Positions 14,375 to 22,336 of a stretch of DNA of 43,441 nt are shown piece after piece; position 1 is the first letter of the stretch, and each line of letters starts with the position of its first letter. The notes below the pieces were generated by a model. The model worked only from the letters and a program-made list of their open reading frames with translations, ran no database searches and was not told the origin of the DNA. This DNA is from Bacteroidota bacterium (GTDB taxonomy: Bacteria > Bacteroidota > Bacteroidia > Flavobacteriales_D > Crocinitomicaceae), in contig JAJRQQ010000056.1 in assembly GCA_024280155.1 (NCBI GenBank), positions 1-43,441 on the forward strand, given 5' to 3'. A program made the translations under genes and the position numbers.

Positions 14375-15151
14375 TTATCCACCGATTGTAAAACGTACAC
14401 CAATGTTAAATCCTAAAGAATGGTAAGGAGATTTAGTTCCTTGTGCATTAATATCTCCAGGTGTTGTGTCATCTTCATAATCTACAGTGAGAGGGTCTCC
14501 TGTTAGAGTTGTGTAATTTGCCAATTGGTCTGTTCCGTTAATATCAAAAACGGTAAGTTCTGCTGATTTACGTTTAATGCTTAATCCAACATATTCAATT
14601 TCTCCGAAAATTGATAATTTATCAGACAGTTCAAATTGGTAACCTACAGCCCCAATAAAACCTAAAGAAAATTTACCTTTCATTTCTACTTCAGTGTATA
14701 ATTCTTGTCCAACAAAACCTGTTTGGTCATATTCATAAACTGTAGTTTTTCCCATTATTGGCATAACAACACCAGCACGCATGTATATTCCCATATCAGT
14801 TTTAACAACTAGTTGTGGAGACAATCTTAACTGCATAGTTCTTGCATAGAGATCATAAATACTACCTGCTTGTGTATCTTCTCCCATTGTAACATCAAGA
14901 CCAATAAGGTAAGTTGCGTCCAATTGAATACCAATGTTTTCATTAAAAAAGTATGCAGCTTCTAATGATACAGGAATCCCTTTCCCAAGTGTCCCATAGT
15001 TAGTTGTTGTAGTAACACCATCAGTACTTGTACCAAGTGTTGAAGAAGAAGACGGTAAAGCTAATCCAGCTTTAAACCCTAAAGTCAATTGAGCAGATGC
15101 TCCTGTTGCTAACAATAATGTTGTTGCAACTAAAAATAATCCTTTTTTCAT
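14375..15151 (-). CDS. Outer-membrane beta-barrel protein (porin-family / OmpA-like barrel)
   Basis: 258 residues with a clear signal peptide (MKKGLFLVATTLLLATGASA, cleavage before QLTLG). The mature protein alternates hydrophobic and polar residues in strands such as IGIQLDATYLIGLDV, MGIYMRAGVVMPIMG and FSLGFIGAVGYQFELSDKLS, and ends LGFNIGVRFTIGG with a barrel-type last strand. Loops are rich in Thr, Ser and Asp (residues ~35-50 and ~205-240). Small barrels of this kind are common in Bacteroidota and mostly uncharacterised. The gene is monocistronic, with a terminator at 14324-14354. Confidence 0.88.
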   Translation of the reverse strand: MKKGLFLVATTLLLATGASAQLTLGFKAGLALPSSSSTLGTSTDGVTTTTNYGTLGKGIPVSLEAAYFFNENIGIQLDATYLIGLDVTMGEDTQAGSIYDLYARTMQLRLSPQLVVKTDMGIYMRAGVVMPIMGKTTVYEYDQTGFVGQELYTEVEMKGKFSLGFIGAVGYQFELSDKLSIFGEIEYVGLSIKRKSAELTVFDINGTDQLANYTTLTGDPLTVDYEDDTTPGDINAQGTKSPYHSLGFNIGVRFTIGG

Positions 15152-15281
15152 AATAATTTGTTTTTAGTAATTAAATTAATTAATGGTTAAATTTAGTGAT
15201 TAAAAACTATATAAAAAAGAATAAAAACAAATGTTATCCATACTAAATGGTTAATTACTTTGGTTTTCATACATTTATACC

Positions 15282-15677
15282 GTGGAAAAAGTGGAAAAAA
15301 GAAAAATTATTTTTTATGATGGGGGTTGTCCTTTCTGTAATAAAACGGTTCAGCAGGTTTTGAAGCATAACAATAATCAAAATATTTACTTCTCGGCTTT
15401 GCAATCTGAGTTTTCTAGAGAATTTTTCGGAGAATACGAGATTAATCTATCAACCTTCTATTTTTATGATGATTTTCAACTGTATTCAAAGTCAAAAGCA
15501 GCTATACAATTGTCAAAATACCTTTCTTTTCCGTATTCATTGATGAAAGTTTCAGTAATTATTCCAGTTTGCTTTAGGGATAAAGTGTATGATTTCATAG
15601 CAAAACGTAGAACGAAATTTTCAAAAGACTTTTGTATGACCCCATTCAACGAAGAAAAACAACGATTTTTAGCATAA
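15282..15677 (+). CDS. DCC-family (DUF393) thiol-disulfide oxidoreductase-like protein
   Basis: 131 residues. IIFYDGGCPFCNKTV places the DxxCxxC signature at Asp13, Cys16 and Cys19, and PYSLMKVSVIIPVCFRDKVYDFIAKRR is the typical second half of the family. The fold is thioredoxin-like; the substrate is unknown. The frame has two GTG starts (15282 and 15291) and no ATG, so the start is uncertain by three codons. It ends convergently to the hydrolase gene, with a REP-like repeat between them. Confidence 0.88.
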   Translation: MEKVEKRKIIFYDGGCPFCNKTVQQVLKHNNNQNIYFSALQSEFSREFFGEYEINLSTFYFYDDFQLYSKSKAAIQLSKYLSFPYSLMKVSVIIPVCFRDKVYDFIAKRRTKFSKDFCMTPFNEEKQRFLA

Positions 15678-15697
15678 ATAAAAAACTTCAACCTGAT

Positions 15698-15730
15698 CCC
15701 TGAGCCCTGAGCTCGTCGAAGGGCGAAGGG
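15698..15730. repeat. REP-like imperfect palindrome between convergent genes
   Basis: CCCTGAGCCCTGAGCTCGTC followed by GAAGGGCGAAGGG. The two CCCT units can pair with the two AGGG units. GAGCTCGTCGAAGGG is a motif I associate with dispersed intergenic repeats in Bacteroidota. It is much more GC-rich than its surroundings. No T-tract follows, so it is not a standard terminator. Confidence 0.55.
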
Positions 15731-15755
15731 TGAAATACTCAAGAATCACTCAAAA

Positions 15756-16577
15756 TCACTCTTCAAAAAACACGAGTGTTTTCTCACAAACTTCTTGTAA
15801 TTTTTCTGGAAGCTTTTCAGATTCCCAAGGCTGTTTTGAATCAAATGTGTGTTGAGTGTCTTTAATCACAACTAAATCTGTACTTAACCATTCTGCTATC
15901 TCTTTTCCTTCCTGAATTGAAACAGAACTGTCGTTGTCTCCGTGAATGACCAAGGTTGGAGTAGTGGTGTTTTTACAATATTTTGGAATATCCAATCGGT
16001 CTTTGTTTTGTATGAAGTTTTCATACTGAGAATAAAGATGGGGCATTTCTTGATTCGGTCGTCCATTCTTTCTATAATAAACACCTTTCTTTTTCCATTC
16101 TTCCAACTGTTCTCCTTTTGGAAATCGTGTATCTATTCTGGAAATGGCCGCCCAAGTGACTATTTTATGTACGCTTTTGTTATCGGATTGAAGCAGCGCA
16201 ATTCCACCTCCACGTGAATGACCGATAACATAAATTTCTGGCATTTCCTCAAATTCATTTTCTATATAGTGTAGAATTGCCTCGAAATCTTGAACTTCTT
16301 TTAGGTAATTATTCTTTGAAAATGAAACTAAATCATCAAAATCAATCGGATTGTCAATTGTTCCTCCGTTGTGCGAAACGTTGTACTTTAAAAAGGCGTA
16401 ATTATGTGATGTGAAATAGTCAGAAACAAGGTTCCAAGCACCCCAATCTTTATATCCCATAAATCCATGAATGAAGATGATTAAAACATTGTTCCAATTA
16501 TTTGGAATTACTAAATCGAATAAGCTTAGCTTATCATTTGCCCCTGTGAAGCGTCCGTTTTTAATTTCTTTTTGCAT
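15756..16577 (-). CDS. Alpha/beta hydrolase
   Basis: 273 residues. IIFIHGFMGYKDWGAW is the strand-beta3/HG oxyanion region, IYVIGHSRGGGIALL the nucleophile elbow with Ser in GHSRGG (~residue 121), LVIHGDNDSSV the acid Asp loop and KDTQHTFDSKQPW the catalytic His. All triad residues are present. The family resembles bacterial serine aminopeptidase/esterase-like hydrolases (COG1073-type). No signal peptide is seen, so it is probably cytosolic. The substrate is unknown. Confidence 0.9.
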   Translation of the reverse strand: MQKEIKNGRFTGANDKLSLFDLVIPNNWNNVLIIFIHGFMGYKDWGAWNLVSDYFTSHNYAFLKYNVSHNGGTIDNPIDFDDLVSFSKNNYLKEVQDFEAILHYIENEFEEMPEIYVIGHSRGGGIALLQSDNKSVHKIVTWAAISRIDTRFPKGEQLEEWKKKGVYYRKNGRPNQEMPHLYSQYENFIQNKDRLDIPKYCKNTTTPTLVIHGDNDSSVSIQEGKEIAEWLSTDLVVIKDTQHTFDSKQPWESEKLPEKLQEVCEKTLVFFEE

Positions 16578-16630
16578 GTCGTAGAATTGTATGGTAAATA
16601 TAAAAGTAATTTGATTATCTTAGCGACAAA

Positions 16631-17020
16631 TTGAAAGAATTGAGAATCGTTTCCACCTTCTTATTGCTTGTTTTTCTTATTTCGTGTTCGTCAGAACAAG
16701 GAAATAGAGTTGTAGGAGATCAGTTGTCTGTTTATTTTGACTTGCCAGAGAATGAAAAGATTGCAGAAGAAATAGCGATTTACTGGAAAGAGAATGGTTT
16801 TTTGACTGGAAAAAAACAAGATTTAAAAATTATTCTAGGCGAAAACAAAAACCAATTACTTTTAATTGAGAATGAACTTTTCAAAGAGGAAAAGTTAACT
16901 TTTAAAGAAAGAAAATTATTGAACGATTTAAAGAATGATTTGCAAAAGAAAATCTTCCATACGAATTTGGAGATTGTTGTTTGTGACGAAAACTTTAAAC
17001 CCAAATACATTATAAATTAA
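16631..17020 (+). CDS. Small lipoprotein of unknown function, first gene of operon
   Basis: 129 residues from a TTG start, since no ATG gives a complete signal. The N-terminus MKELRIVSTFLLLVFLISCS is a lipoprotein signal with a lipobox LISC at about residue 19. The rest is charged and helical, with a Lys/Glu-rich stretch at ~75-110. No family recognised. Its TAA overlaps the ATG of the next gene by one base (TAATG at 17018-17022), which links it to the epimerase-DAHP synthase operon. A TATCTTAG just upstream (about 16615-16622) is one base from the -7 consensus. Confidence 0.75.
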   Translation: MKELRIVSTFLLLVFLISCSSEQGNRVVGDQLSVYFDLPENEKIAEEIAIYWKENGFLTGKKQDLKIILGENKNQLLLIENELFKEEKLTFKERKLLNDLKNDLQKKIFHTNLEIVVCDENFKPKYIIN

Positions 17021-17739
17021 TGAAAATATCAGCTTCCATATATAGCGACAAAAAAAGATCTTTAAATGAGGTTATTGAAGATTTGGTAAATCATCAAGTT
17101 GATTTACTACATGTTGATTGCAACGACGACCTATCTGTCTTTGATGACATAAAAATCATTCGTTCTTTGTGCAACCTACCAATTGATTTACACATAATCA
17201 CAGAACAACCGAGTAAATACTATGCCTTACTCGAAGAAAACCCTGTGGAGTATGTCACTTTTCAATACGAAGATTTAAAAGAACCGTTGAATATTCCTTC
17301 AACTGTAACCGGAAAGAAAGGGATTGCGGTACTTACACCAACATCGGTTGAAATTTTTGAAGAATACAAAGAATTTGATTTCATTCTGATTATGGCAACC
17401 ATTCCTGGACAATCTGGAGGGAAGTTCGATACCATTAACTTCTCTAAAATTAGAGAATTTAGAAACAAATACCCGAGTAAATCAATCCATGTAGATGGTG
17501 GAGTGAACGCAGAAGTTTCTTTCATTCTTCGTAACATGGGGGTGACAAGTTCTGTATCTGGCTCTTACCTCTTTAATGCAGCAAGTATTGGGAATGCATT
17601 GATGAATTTAACCAAAAGAAATGTCGAATCTGAATACACAGTGAGTGATTTTATGATTCCTATCGATGAAGCTCCAGTTGTTTTAGAAAAGAGTTTAACC
17701 TTGGAGTCTGCCTTGAAATCAATTGAGCAAGGGAAATGA
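17020..17739 (+). CDS. Ribulose-phosphate-3-epimerase-like domain, cut at an in-frame TGA before its CBS pair
   Basis: 239 residues. The (beta/alpha)8 epimerase signature is preserved: SAS (4-6), metal ligands His31 and Asp33 in LHVDCND, His58 in IDLHII, the phosphate loop MATIPGQSGGKF and Asp159 in HVDGGVN. True RPE interconverts ribulose-5-P and xylulose-5-P. Here VNPGFGGQ is replaced by TIPGQSGG and sequence drift is high, so the substrate may differ. Residues ~207-239 (YTVSDFMIPIDEAPVVLEKS onward) are the start of a CBS domain. The TGA at 17737-17739 interrupts it, and the same frame continues GFCLVINDAGKLIG. The intact gene would span 17020-18024 (334 codons). It is either a nonsense mutation, an error or a split protein. 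Confidence 0.75.
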   Translation: MKISASIYSDKKRSLNEVIEDLVNHQVDLLHVDCNDDLSVFDDIKIIRSLCNLPIDLHIITEQPSKYYALLEENPVEYVTFQYEDLKEPLNIPSTVTGKKGIAVLTPTSVEIFEEYKEFDFILIMATIPGQSGGKFDTINFSKIREFRNKYPSKSIHVDGGVNAEVSFILRNMGVTSSVSGSYLFNAASIGNALMNLTKRNVESEYTVSDFMIPIDEAPVVLEKSLTLESALKSIEQGK

Positions 17740-17751
17740 GGATTTTGCTTA

Positions 17752-18024
17752 GTGATAAATGATGCTGGAAAATTAATCGGTTTGATTTCAAATGCAGATG
17801 TTCGCAAAGCAATGTTGAAGAATTTGGAGGATTTGAATAAGATTCTACCAAATGACATGATAAACACAACCCCAGTTACTTTGCAAAATGATGCGAAAGT
17901 TGTGGAGATGTTACAACTAATTAAAAAAAGTAAATTTCCAATAACTTATCTACCAATCGTTCGAAAAGATGGAAATGCGCAAGGTATTATTACTTTTGTT
18001 AACTTGATTAAAGGAGAATTATGA
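17752..18024 (+). CDS. CBS-domain continuation of the split epimerase-CBS gene
   Basis: This ORF begins at a GTG in the same frame as the preceding gene, four codons after its TGA. It encodes the remaining half of CBS motif 1 (GKLIGLISNADVRKAML) and a second CBS motif (NTTPVTLQNDAKVVEMLQLI, then ITYLPIVRKDGNAQGIITFV). CBS pairs bind adenosine nucleotides and regulate attached enzymes. On its own the first CBS would lack its first strand and helix, so separate function is doubtful. The stop overlaps the DAHP synthase start as ATGA (18021-18024), and the downstream operon should still be translated if ribosomes restart at the GTG. Confidence 0.65.
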   Translation: MINDAGKLIGLISNADVRKAMLKNLEDLNKILPNDMINTTPVTLQNDAKVVEMLQLIKKSKFPITYLPIVRKDGNAQGIITFVNLIKGEL

Positions 18025-19019
18025 TTTTACATTTGAAAAATAACGTAGCTCACGATAGAGCAGAAGAAATTGCAGCGTCAATTAACGCTTTTTTAATTCA
18101 TTCAGAAGGAAAACATGTGTTGATTTCTGGAGCAGCAATGAAAGAAGTACCTGGAGATATTCACAGTGAAGTGGATGAGTTTTGGGTTTTTGATAATGAT
18201 ATTCAATTAGCGTCTAAAAAATACCGTTCCGAAAAAAGAGAGGTTAAAATTGGTAACGTGACTATTGGTGGAACAAATAATTCAACTTTGTTAATCGGCG
18301 GACCTTGTTCTGTTGAGTCAGAAGCACAAATTCGTGAAGGAGCAGAGTTGATCGTTGATATGGGGTTAACAACGTTACGTGGCGGGTGTTATAAACCAAG
18401 AACAAGTCCTTATTCATTCCAAGGTATGGGGTACGAAGGTTTAATGTTACTAAAGAAAATGCGCGAAGAATATGGACTGAATGTAATTACAGAGGTGAGA
18501 GATGCAACGCATGTTCATGATGTAATTGAGCATTCTGATGTTATTCAAATTGGCGCGAAAGCAATGTACGACCAAGGAATTCTTCGAGCTTGTGCTAAAA
18601 CGAATAAACCGGTTTTAATTAAACGTGGATTTGGTACAACATTGAAAGAATTTGTTCAGGCAGCAGAATTTGTTTTATCTGGAGGGAATGAAAATGTAAT
18701 TCTTTGTGAAAGAGGATTGAGAACTTTTGAAACAAATACACGATTTACACTTGATTTATGTGGTGTAGCTTGGTTGCAAGAACATACTAATTTACCGATT
18801 GTGTTAGACCCAAGTCACGCTATGGGTTACGCTTACGGTGTACCTGTTCTTTCTCGCGCATGTGTTGCAATGGGAATTGATGGGTTGTTAATTGAAGCGC
18901 ATAGAAATCCAAAGGTGGCCAAATCAGATGCATCACAACAATTGACGCACGATGAGTTTAGAGCATTATTGGAAAGTTTAAAACCTGTTGCAAATGCAGT
19001 TGGGTATAAAATGATATAA
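18021..19019 (+). CDS. aroF: 3-deoxy-7-phosphoheptulonate (DAHP) synthase, type I-beta with N-terminal ferredoxin-like domain
   Basis: 332 residues, colinear with the Thermotoga-type enzyme. Residues 1-~70 are the small regulatory ferredoxin-like domain. The barrel follows with LIGGPCSVES, LRGGCYKPRTSPYSFQGMG, QIGAKAMYDQ, KRGFGTTLKEF, CERGLRTFE, LDPSHAMGYAYG and LLIEAHRNPKVAKSDASQQL. It joins PEP and erythrose-4-P in the first shikimate-pathway step. The metal ligands Cys (GGPC), His (DPSH) and Glu (IEAH) are present, as is KPRTSPYSFQG for PEP binding. KDO-8-P synthase is a relative, but the KPRTSPYSFQ form indicates DAHP synthase. It lies directly behind the epimerase-CBS gene and 6 bp before a KdsC-like phosphatase. 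Confidence 0.92.
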   Translation: MILHLKNNVAHDRAEEIAASINAFLIHSEGKHVLISGAAMKEVPGDIHSEVDEFWVFDNDIQLASKKYRSEKREVKIGNVTIGGTNNSTLLIGGPCSVESEAQIREGAELIVDMGLTTLRGGCYKPRTSPYSFQGMGYEGLMLLKKMREEYGLNVITEVRDATHVHDVIEHSDVIQIGAKAMYDQGILRACAKTNKPVLIKRGFGTTLKEFVQAAEFVLSGGNENVILCERGLRTFETNTRFTLDLCGVAWLQEHTNLPIVLDPSHAMGYAYGVPVLSRACVAMGIDGLLIEAHRNPKVAKSDASQQLTHDEFRALLESLKPVANAVGYKMI

Positions 19020-19025
19020 ACGAGG

Positions 19026-19706
19026 ATGTTTCTAGAACAAAATATAAAAGGTCTTTGCGATAAATTTGGATTGGATTATCTTGAATTTCTTTCAGATGTT
19101 GGTGTTGATTCAGTGGAAGAATTAACGGTTTCTGATTTGGAAGTTATCGCAGAAGAATACGATGTCGATTTGAATGCATTGATGTTTCATCACGTTTTTA
19201 AAACCAATTACCTCAAAGAGAAATTAGCAAAAATTAAGCTACTCGTGATTGATGTTGATGGTGTGATGACGGATGGTGGCATGTATTTTACTGAAAACGG
19301 CGATCAATTCAAAAAATTCAATACAAAAGACGGAATGGCTATTATTCATCTAACAAAGAACGATTTTCAAGTTGCGATAATATCTTCTGGATTTAAAGGC
19401 GAAGCAGTGACCAAAAGAGCAGAAATGTTAGGAATTCAACATTGTTCAGTGAGTAGGTTGCCTAAAACAGAAACTTTAGCGATTCTTTGTAAAGAATTAT
19501 CCATTGATTTAGAAAACGTTGCTATGATTGGCGATGATATCAATGATTTAGAAGTAATGAAATCAATCGGTGTTTCTGCTTGTCCTAGAGATGCAATGCA
19601 AATTGTGAAATCTAATTCAATGGTACAACTAAACAGAAAAGGGGGAGAAGCATGTGTTCGAGAGTTTATTGATGAATACTTGTTAGAAAAACCATTAACG
19701 AAATAA
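19026..19706 (+). CDS. KdsC-like HAD phosphatase with an N-terminal HTH-like extension
   Basis: 226 residues. Residues ~70-220 are a small HAD phosphatase of the KdsC (KDO-8-P phosphatase) kind: LLVIDVDGVMTDGGMYF (nucleophile Asp in DVDGVMTDG), FNTKDGMAIIHL, AIISSGFKGEAV and MIGDDINDLEVM. KdsC proteins are ~165-185 residues, so this one has ~65 extra at the N-terminus. That part (NIKGLCDKFGLDYLEFLSDV, then LEVIAEEYDVDLNALMF) has the spacing of an XRE-type helix-turn-helix end (LxxIAxxxxVxLxxLM), but degenerate. The phosphatase could act on KDO-8-P or on another sugar phosphate made in the operon. Confidence 0.83.
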   Translation: MFLEQNIKGLCDKFGLDYLEFLSDVGVDSVEELTVSDLEVIAEEYDVDLNALMFHHVFKTNYLKEKLAKIKLLVIDVDGVMTDGGMYFTENGDQFKKFNTKDGMAIIHLTKNDFQVAIISSGFKGEAVTKRAEMLGIQHCSVSRLPKTETLAILCKELSIDLENVAMIGDDINDLEVMKSIGVSACPRDAMQIVKSNSMVQLNRKGGEACVREFIDEYLLEKPLTK

Positions 19707-19715
19707 AAATAGATT

Positions 19716-20927
19716 ATGAAAATTGGAATCATTAGAGAGGGGAAAGTTCCACCAGACAAAAGAGTTGCACTGACACCTAAACACTGTGTTCGTTTAAAAC
19801 AACTTTACCCTGCTGTTGAAATTATCGTACAACCTAGCCCAATCCGAGCATATAAAGATGAAGAATATGCTGCTTTAGGTTTTGAATTGAATGAAGATTT
19901 AAGTGATTGTGATATTATCATCGGAGTGAAAGAGGTGAATATTGAGGATTTAATTCCGAATAAAAAGTTTATGTTCTTTTCTCCTACTTATAAAAAGCAG
20001 CCTTATAATAGTGATTTGTTGAATGCTATTTTAGAAAAAAGTATTCAATTGATTGATTATGAAATCTTAAAGGACAAGTACGGTAAACGTGTAATCGGTT
20101 TTGGTCGTTATGCTGGAATAGTTGGCTGTTACAATGGTTTTTTAACCTATGGTTTGAAACATAACCTGTACGAATTAAAAGCTGCAAATAAATGCAAAGA
20201 TCGTAAAGAAGTGGCAGAAGAACTTAAAAAAGTAACGCTTCCTAAAAACACGAAGATTGTTCTATCTGGCTACGGTCGAGTTGGTCATGGAGCAAGAGAA
20301 ATTCTTGATTTATTACCTATAAAAGAAGTTTCTCCAACAGAGTTTTTGAATAATGAATTTGATCAAGCAGTATATACTCATCTTGAAGTTGAAGATTATT
20401 ACGATAAAAATGATGGGGGTGATTTTGTGAAAAAAGAATTTTATTCAACCCCAGAATTATATCATTCTTCGTTCTCTAAATACCTAAGTCATGCAGATAT
20501 GTACATTCCTTGTCATTACTGGAGCGATAAAGCGGACTTTATTTTTACACGCGAAGATTTGAAAAAAGAAAATGTTCGACTGACAGTTGTTGCAGATATT
20601 TCTTGTGATATTGATGGGCCAGTTGCCTGTACAATTCGTCCTAGTAAAATTGCAGACCCGATATATGGCTACAATACAATAACAGAATCTGAAGATGATT
20701 TCAAAAAAGATGGTGTGATTGCAGTAATGGCAGTAGATAATCTTCCTTGTGAATTGCCATTAGATGCATCGGAAGATTTTGGAAATGAATTAATCAAAGA
20801 AGTTATGCCTTCTCTTCTAGGGGATGACGTTGATTTGATGATTGCTAAAGGAAGTGAAACTACTTTAGATGGAGAATTATCTGAATATTACGCTTATTTA
20901 GAAGATTACATCGCAGGAAAAGAATAA
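19716..20927 (+). CDS. Saccharopine / alanine dehydrogenase-family NAD(P)-dependent oxidoreductase
   Basis: 403 residues. The N-terminus IIREGKVPPDKRVALTPKHC is the AlaDH/PNT opening with the Arg-Val-Ala-Leu-Thr-Pro motif. The FGRYAGIVGCYNG, SGYGRVGHGAREIL (Rossmann, GxGxxGxG), VVADISCDIDGP and AVMAVDNLPCELPLDASEDF blocks match lysine-forming saccharopine dehydrogenase (LYS1-like) better than alanine dehydrogenase. Lysine degradation by saccharopine or a related amino-acid reaction is plausible but not shown. It is 9 bp after the phosphatase and 5 bp before the transporter, so it belongs to the same transcript. Confidence 0.82.
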   Translation: MKIGIIREGKVPPDKRVALTPKHCVRLKQLYPAVEIIVQPSPIRAYKDEEYAALGFELNEDLSDCDIIIGVKEVNIEDLIPNKKFMFFSPTYKKQPYNSDLLNAILEKSIQLIDYEILKDKYGKRVIGFGRYAGIVGCYNGFLTYGLKHNLYELKAANKCKDRKEVAEELKKVTLPKNTKIVLSGYGRVGHGAREILDLLPIKEVSPTEFLNNEFDQAVYTHLEVEDYYDKNDGGDFVKKEFYSTPELYHSSFSKYLSHADMYIPCHYWSDKADFIFTREDLKKENVRLTVVADISCDIDGPVACTIRPSKIADPIYGYNTITESEDDFKKDGVIAVMAVDNLPCELPLDASEDFGNELIKEVMPSLLGDDVDLMIAKGSETTLDGELSEYYAYLEDYIAGKE

Positions 20928-20932
20928 ATTTT

Positions 20933-22258
20933 ATGGAAAAAGGGAATAAAAGAGTAATCAGAGGTTGGGTAATGTATGATTGGGCAAATTCTGTCTATAA
21001 TTTGGTTATTTCTTCCGCGATATTCCCTATTTATTATAACAGTATAACAACTTCTCGGTTTTTAGAAGAAAAGGGTTGGGATTCTTTACCAGATGGAGTT
21101 GATGTAACGGTTGATTATTTTGGAGTGACTATATCTTCCACTGCATTGATGTCGTTTACAATGGCTGCTTCTTTTCTTGTAGTTTCTATTCTCTCTCCAA
21201 TGTTGTCAGGTATTGCAGATATTTCTGGGAATAAGAAAAGTTACATGCGATTTTTTAATTATGTAGGTGTCTTGTCCTGTGTTTCTCTTTTTTGGTTCAA
21301 AAGTGTTCCGATAGAATTGGGGGTCATGTTTACTTTCTTTGCGTCAATAGGCTTCTGGAACAGTTTAGTTTTTTACAATGCATATTTACCTGAAATTGCT
21401 GAACCTAAAGATCATGATAGAGTTTCGGCAAAAGGATATATGATGGGATATTTTGGATCCATGATTCTATTGATTATTTGCCTAGGAATCATCATGTTTA
21501 CAGGAGAAAATGGTTCTAATACAGCTTATTCGTTTATTTTAGTTGGTGTTTGGTGGTTGACTTTTAGTCAGTTAACCTATCGAGGTTTACCAAAAAGTGA
21601 TATCGTTACAGAAAAGGTAAAAGGAAAAATATGGAAAGGTTTTAAAGAATTAAAAACAGTGATGGTTGAATTCGGTAAAACGAAACGATTGAAAAGGTAT
21701 CTGTTTTCTTTCTTTTTCTTTAATACGGGGGTTCAAACTGTTATGATTATGGCAGTTTATTTCGCTGATAAAGAAATTGCTTGGCCAGAAAATGATAACG
21801 GAACAGGTTTAATTATCTCTATATTATTAATTCAAATTCTAGGTGCATTAGGTGCATATTTAATGTCACATTTATCTAAATTTATTGGGAATGTGAAGAC
21901 TTTGGGTATCTCAATTTTTATATGGATTGGCGTTTGTGTCGGTGCATATTTTGTTGAAACTCCAACAGAATTTTACTTATTAGCTTCTACAGTTGGTTTG
22001 GTTATGGGGGGAGTGCAGGCAATCGCTCGATCTACTTATTCTAAATTCCTTCCTCATAATACGACTTCTACGGCAAGTTATTTTTCTTTCTATGATGCTA
22101 CTGAAAAAGTAGGGATGGTTTTCGGGTTACTATGTTTTGGACTTCTACAAGAAGTTTTTGGTTCTATTCGTTTTTCTGTATTGTCTGTAGCTGCATTTTT
22201 TATCATAGGTTTCATTCTTTTATTCTTCATTCCGAGAAAAGAATCTGTAAAAGCTTAA
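20933..22258 (+). CDS. MFS transporter, UMF1/Atg22-like
   Basis: 441 residues, about 12 hydrophobic membrane segments. It begins with the UMF1 hallmark GWVMYDWANSVYNLVISSAI, and FYNAYLPEIAEPKDHDRVSA is the loop conserved between helices 4 and 5. GGVQAIARSTYSKFLPH and SYFSFYDATEKVGMVFG are typical of the C-terminal half. Atg22 in yeast exports amino acids from the vacuole; the bacterial members are uncharacterised. It closes the operon, following an amino-acid dehydrogenase-like gene, so an amino-acid-like substrate is a reasonable guess. Confidence 0.9.
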   Translation: MEKGNKRVIRGWVMYDWANSVYNLVISSAIFPIYYNSITTSRFLEEKGWDSLPDGVDVTVDYFGVTISSTALMSFTMAASFLVVSILSPMLSGIADISGNKKSYMRFFNYVGVLSCVSLFWFKSVPIELGVMFTFFASIGFWNSLVFYNAYLPEIAEPKDHDRVSAKGYMMGYFGSMILLIICLGIIMFTGENGSNTAYSFILVGVWWLTFSQLTYRGLPKSDIVTEKVKGKIWKGFKELKTVMVEFGKTKRLKRYLFSFFFFNTGVQTVMIMAVYFADKEIAWPENDNGTGLIISILLIQILGALGAYLMSHLSKFIGNVKTLGISIFIWIGVCVGAYFVETPTEFYLLASTVGLVMGGVQAIARSTYSKFLPHNTTSTASYFSFYDATEKVGMVFGLLCFGLLQEVFGSIRFSVLSVAAFFIIGFILLFFIPRKESVKA

Positions 22259-22309
22259 ATTATTGATAATAATCACCTTTTTTTCTTTTAAAGAATCATT
22301 GAATCTTCT

Positions 22310-22317
22310 TACCTTTG
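22310..22317 (+). promoter_or_regulatory. -7 element (TACCTTTG) of the flavoprotein gene
   Basis: TACCTTTG matches TAnnTTTG and lies 19 bp before the ATG at 22337. No TTG is found 18-19 bp upstream, only a T-rich tract. Confidence 0.5.
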
Positions 22318-22336
22318 TTTTAGACTAGAATTTATT

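Noticed and set aside
17737..17739. Selenocysteine recoding of the in-frame TGA
   Set aside because: No Sec-insertion hairpin is obvious after the codon, the position is not an active-site Cys in CBS domains, and no selenoprotein machinery is seen. Nonsense mutation or error is simpler.
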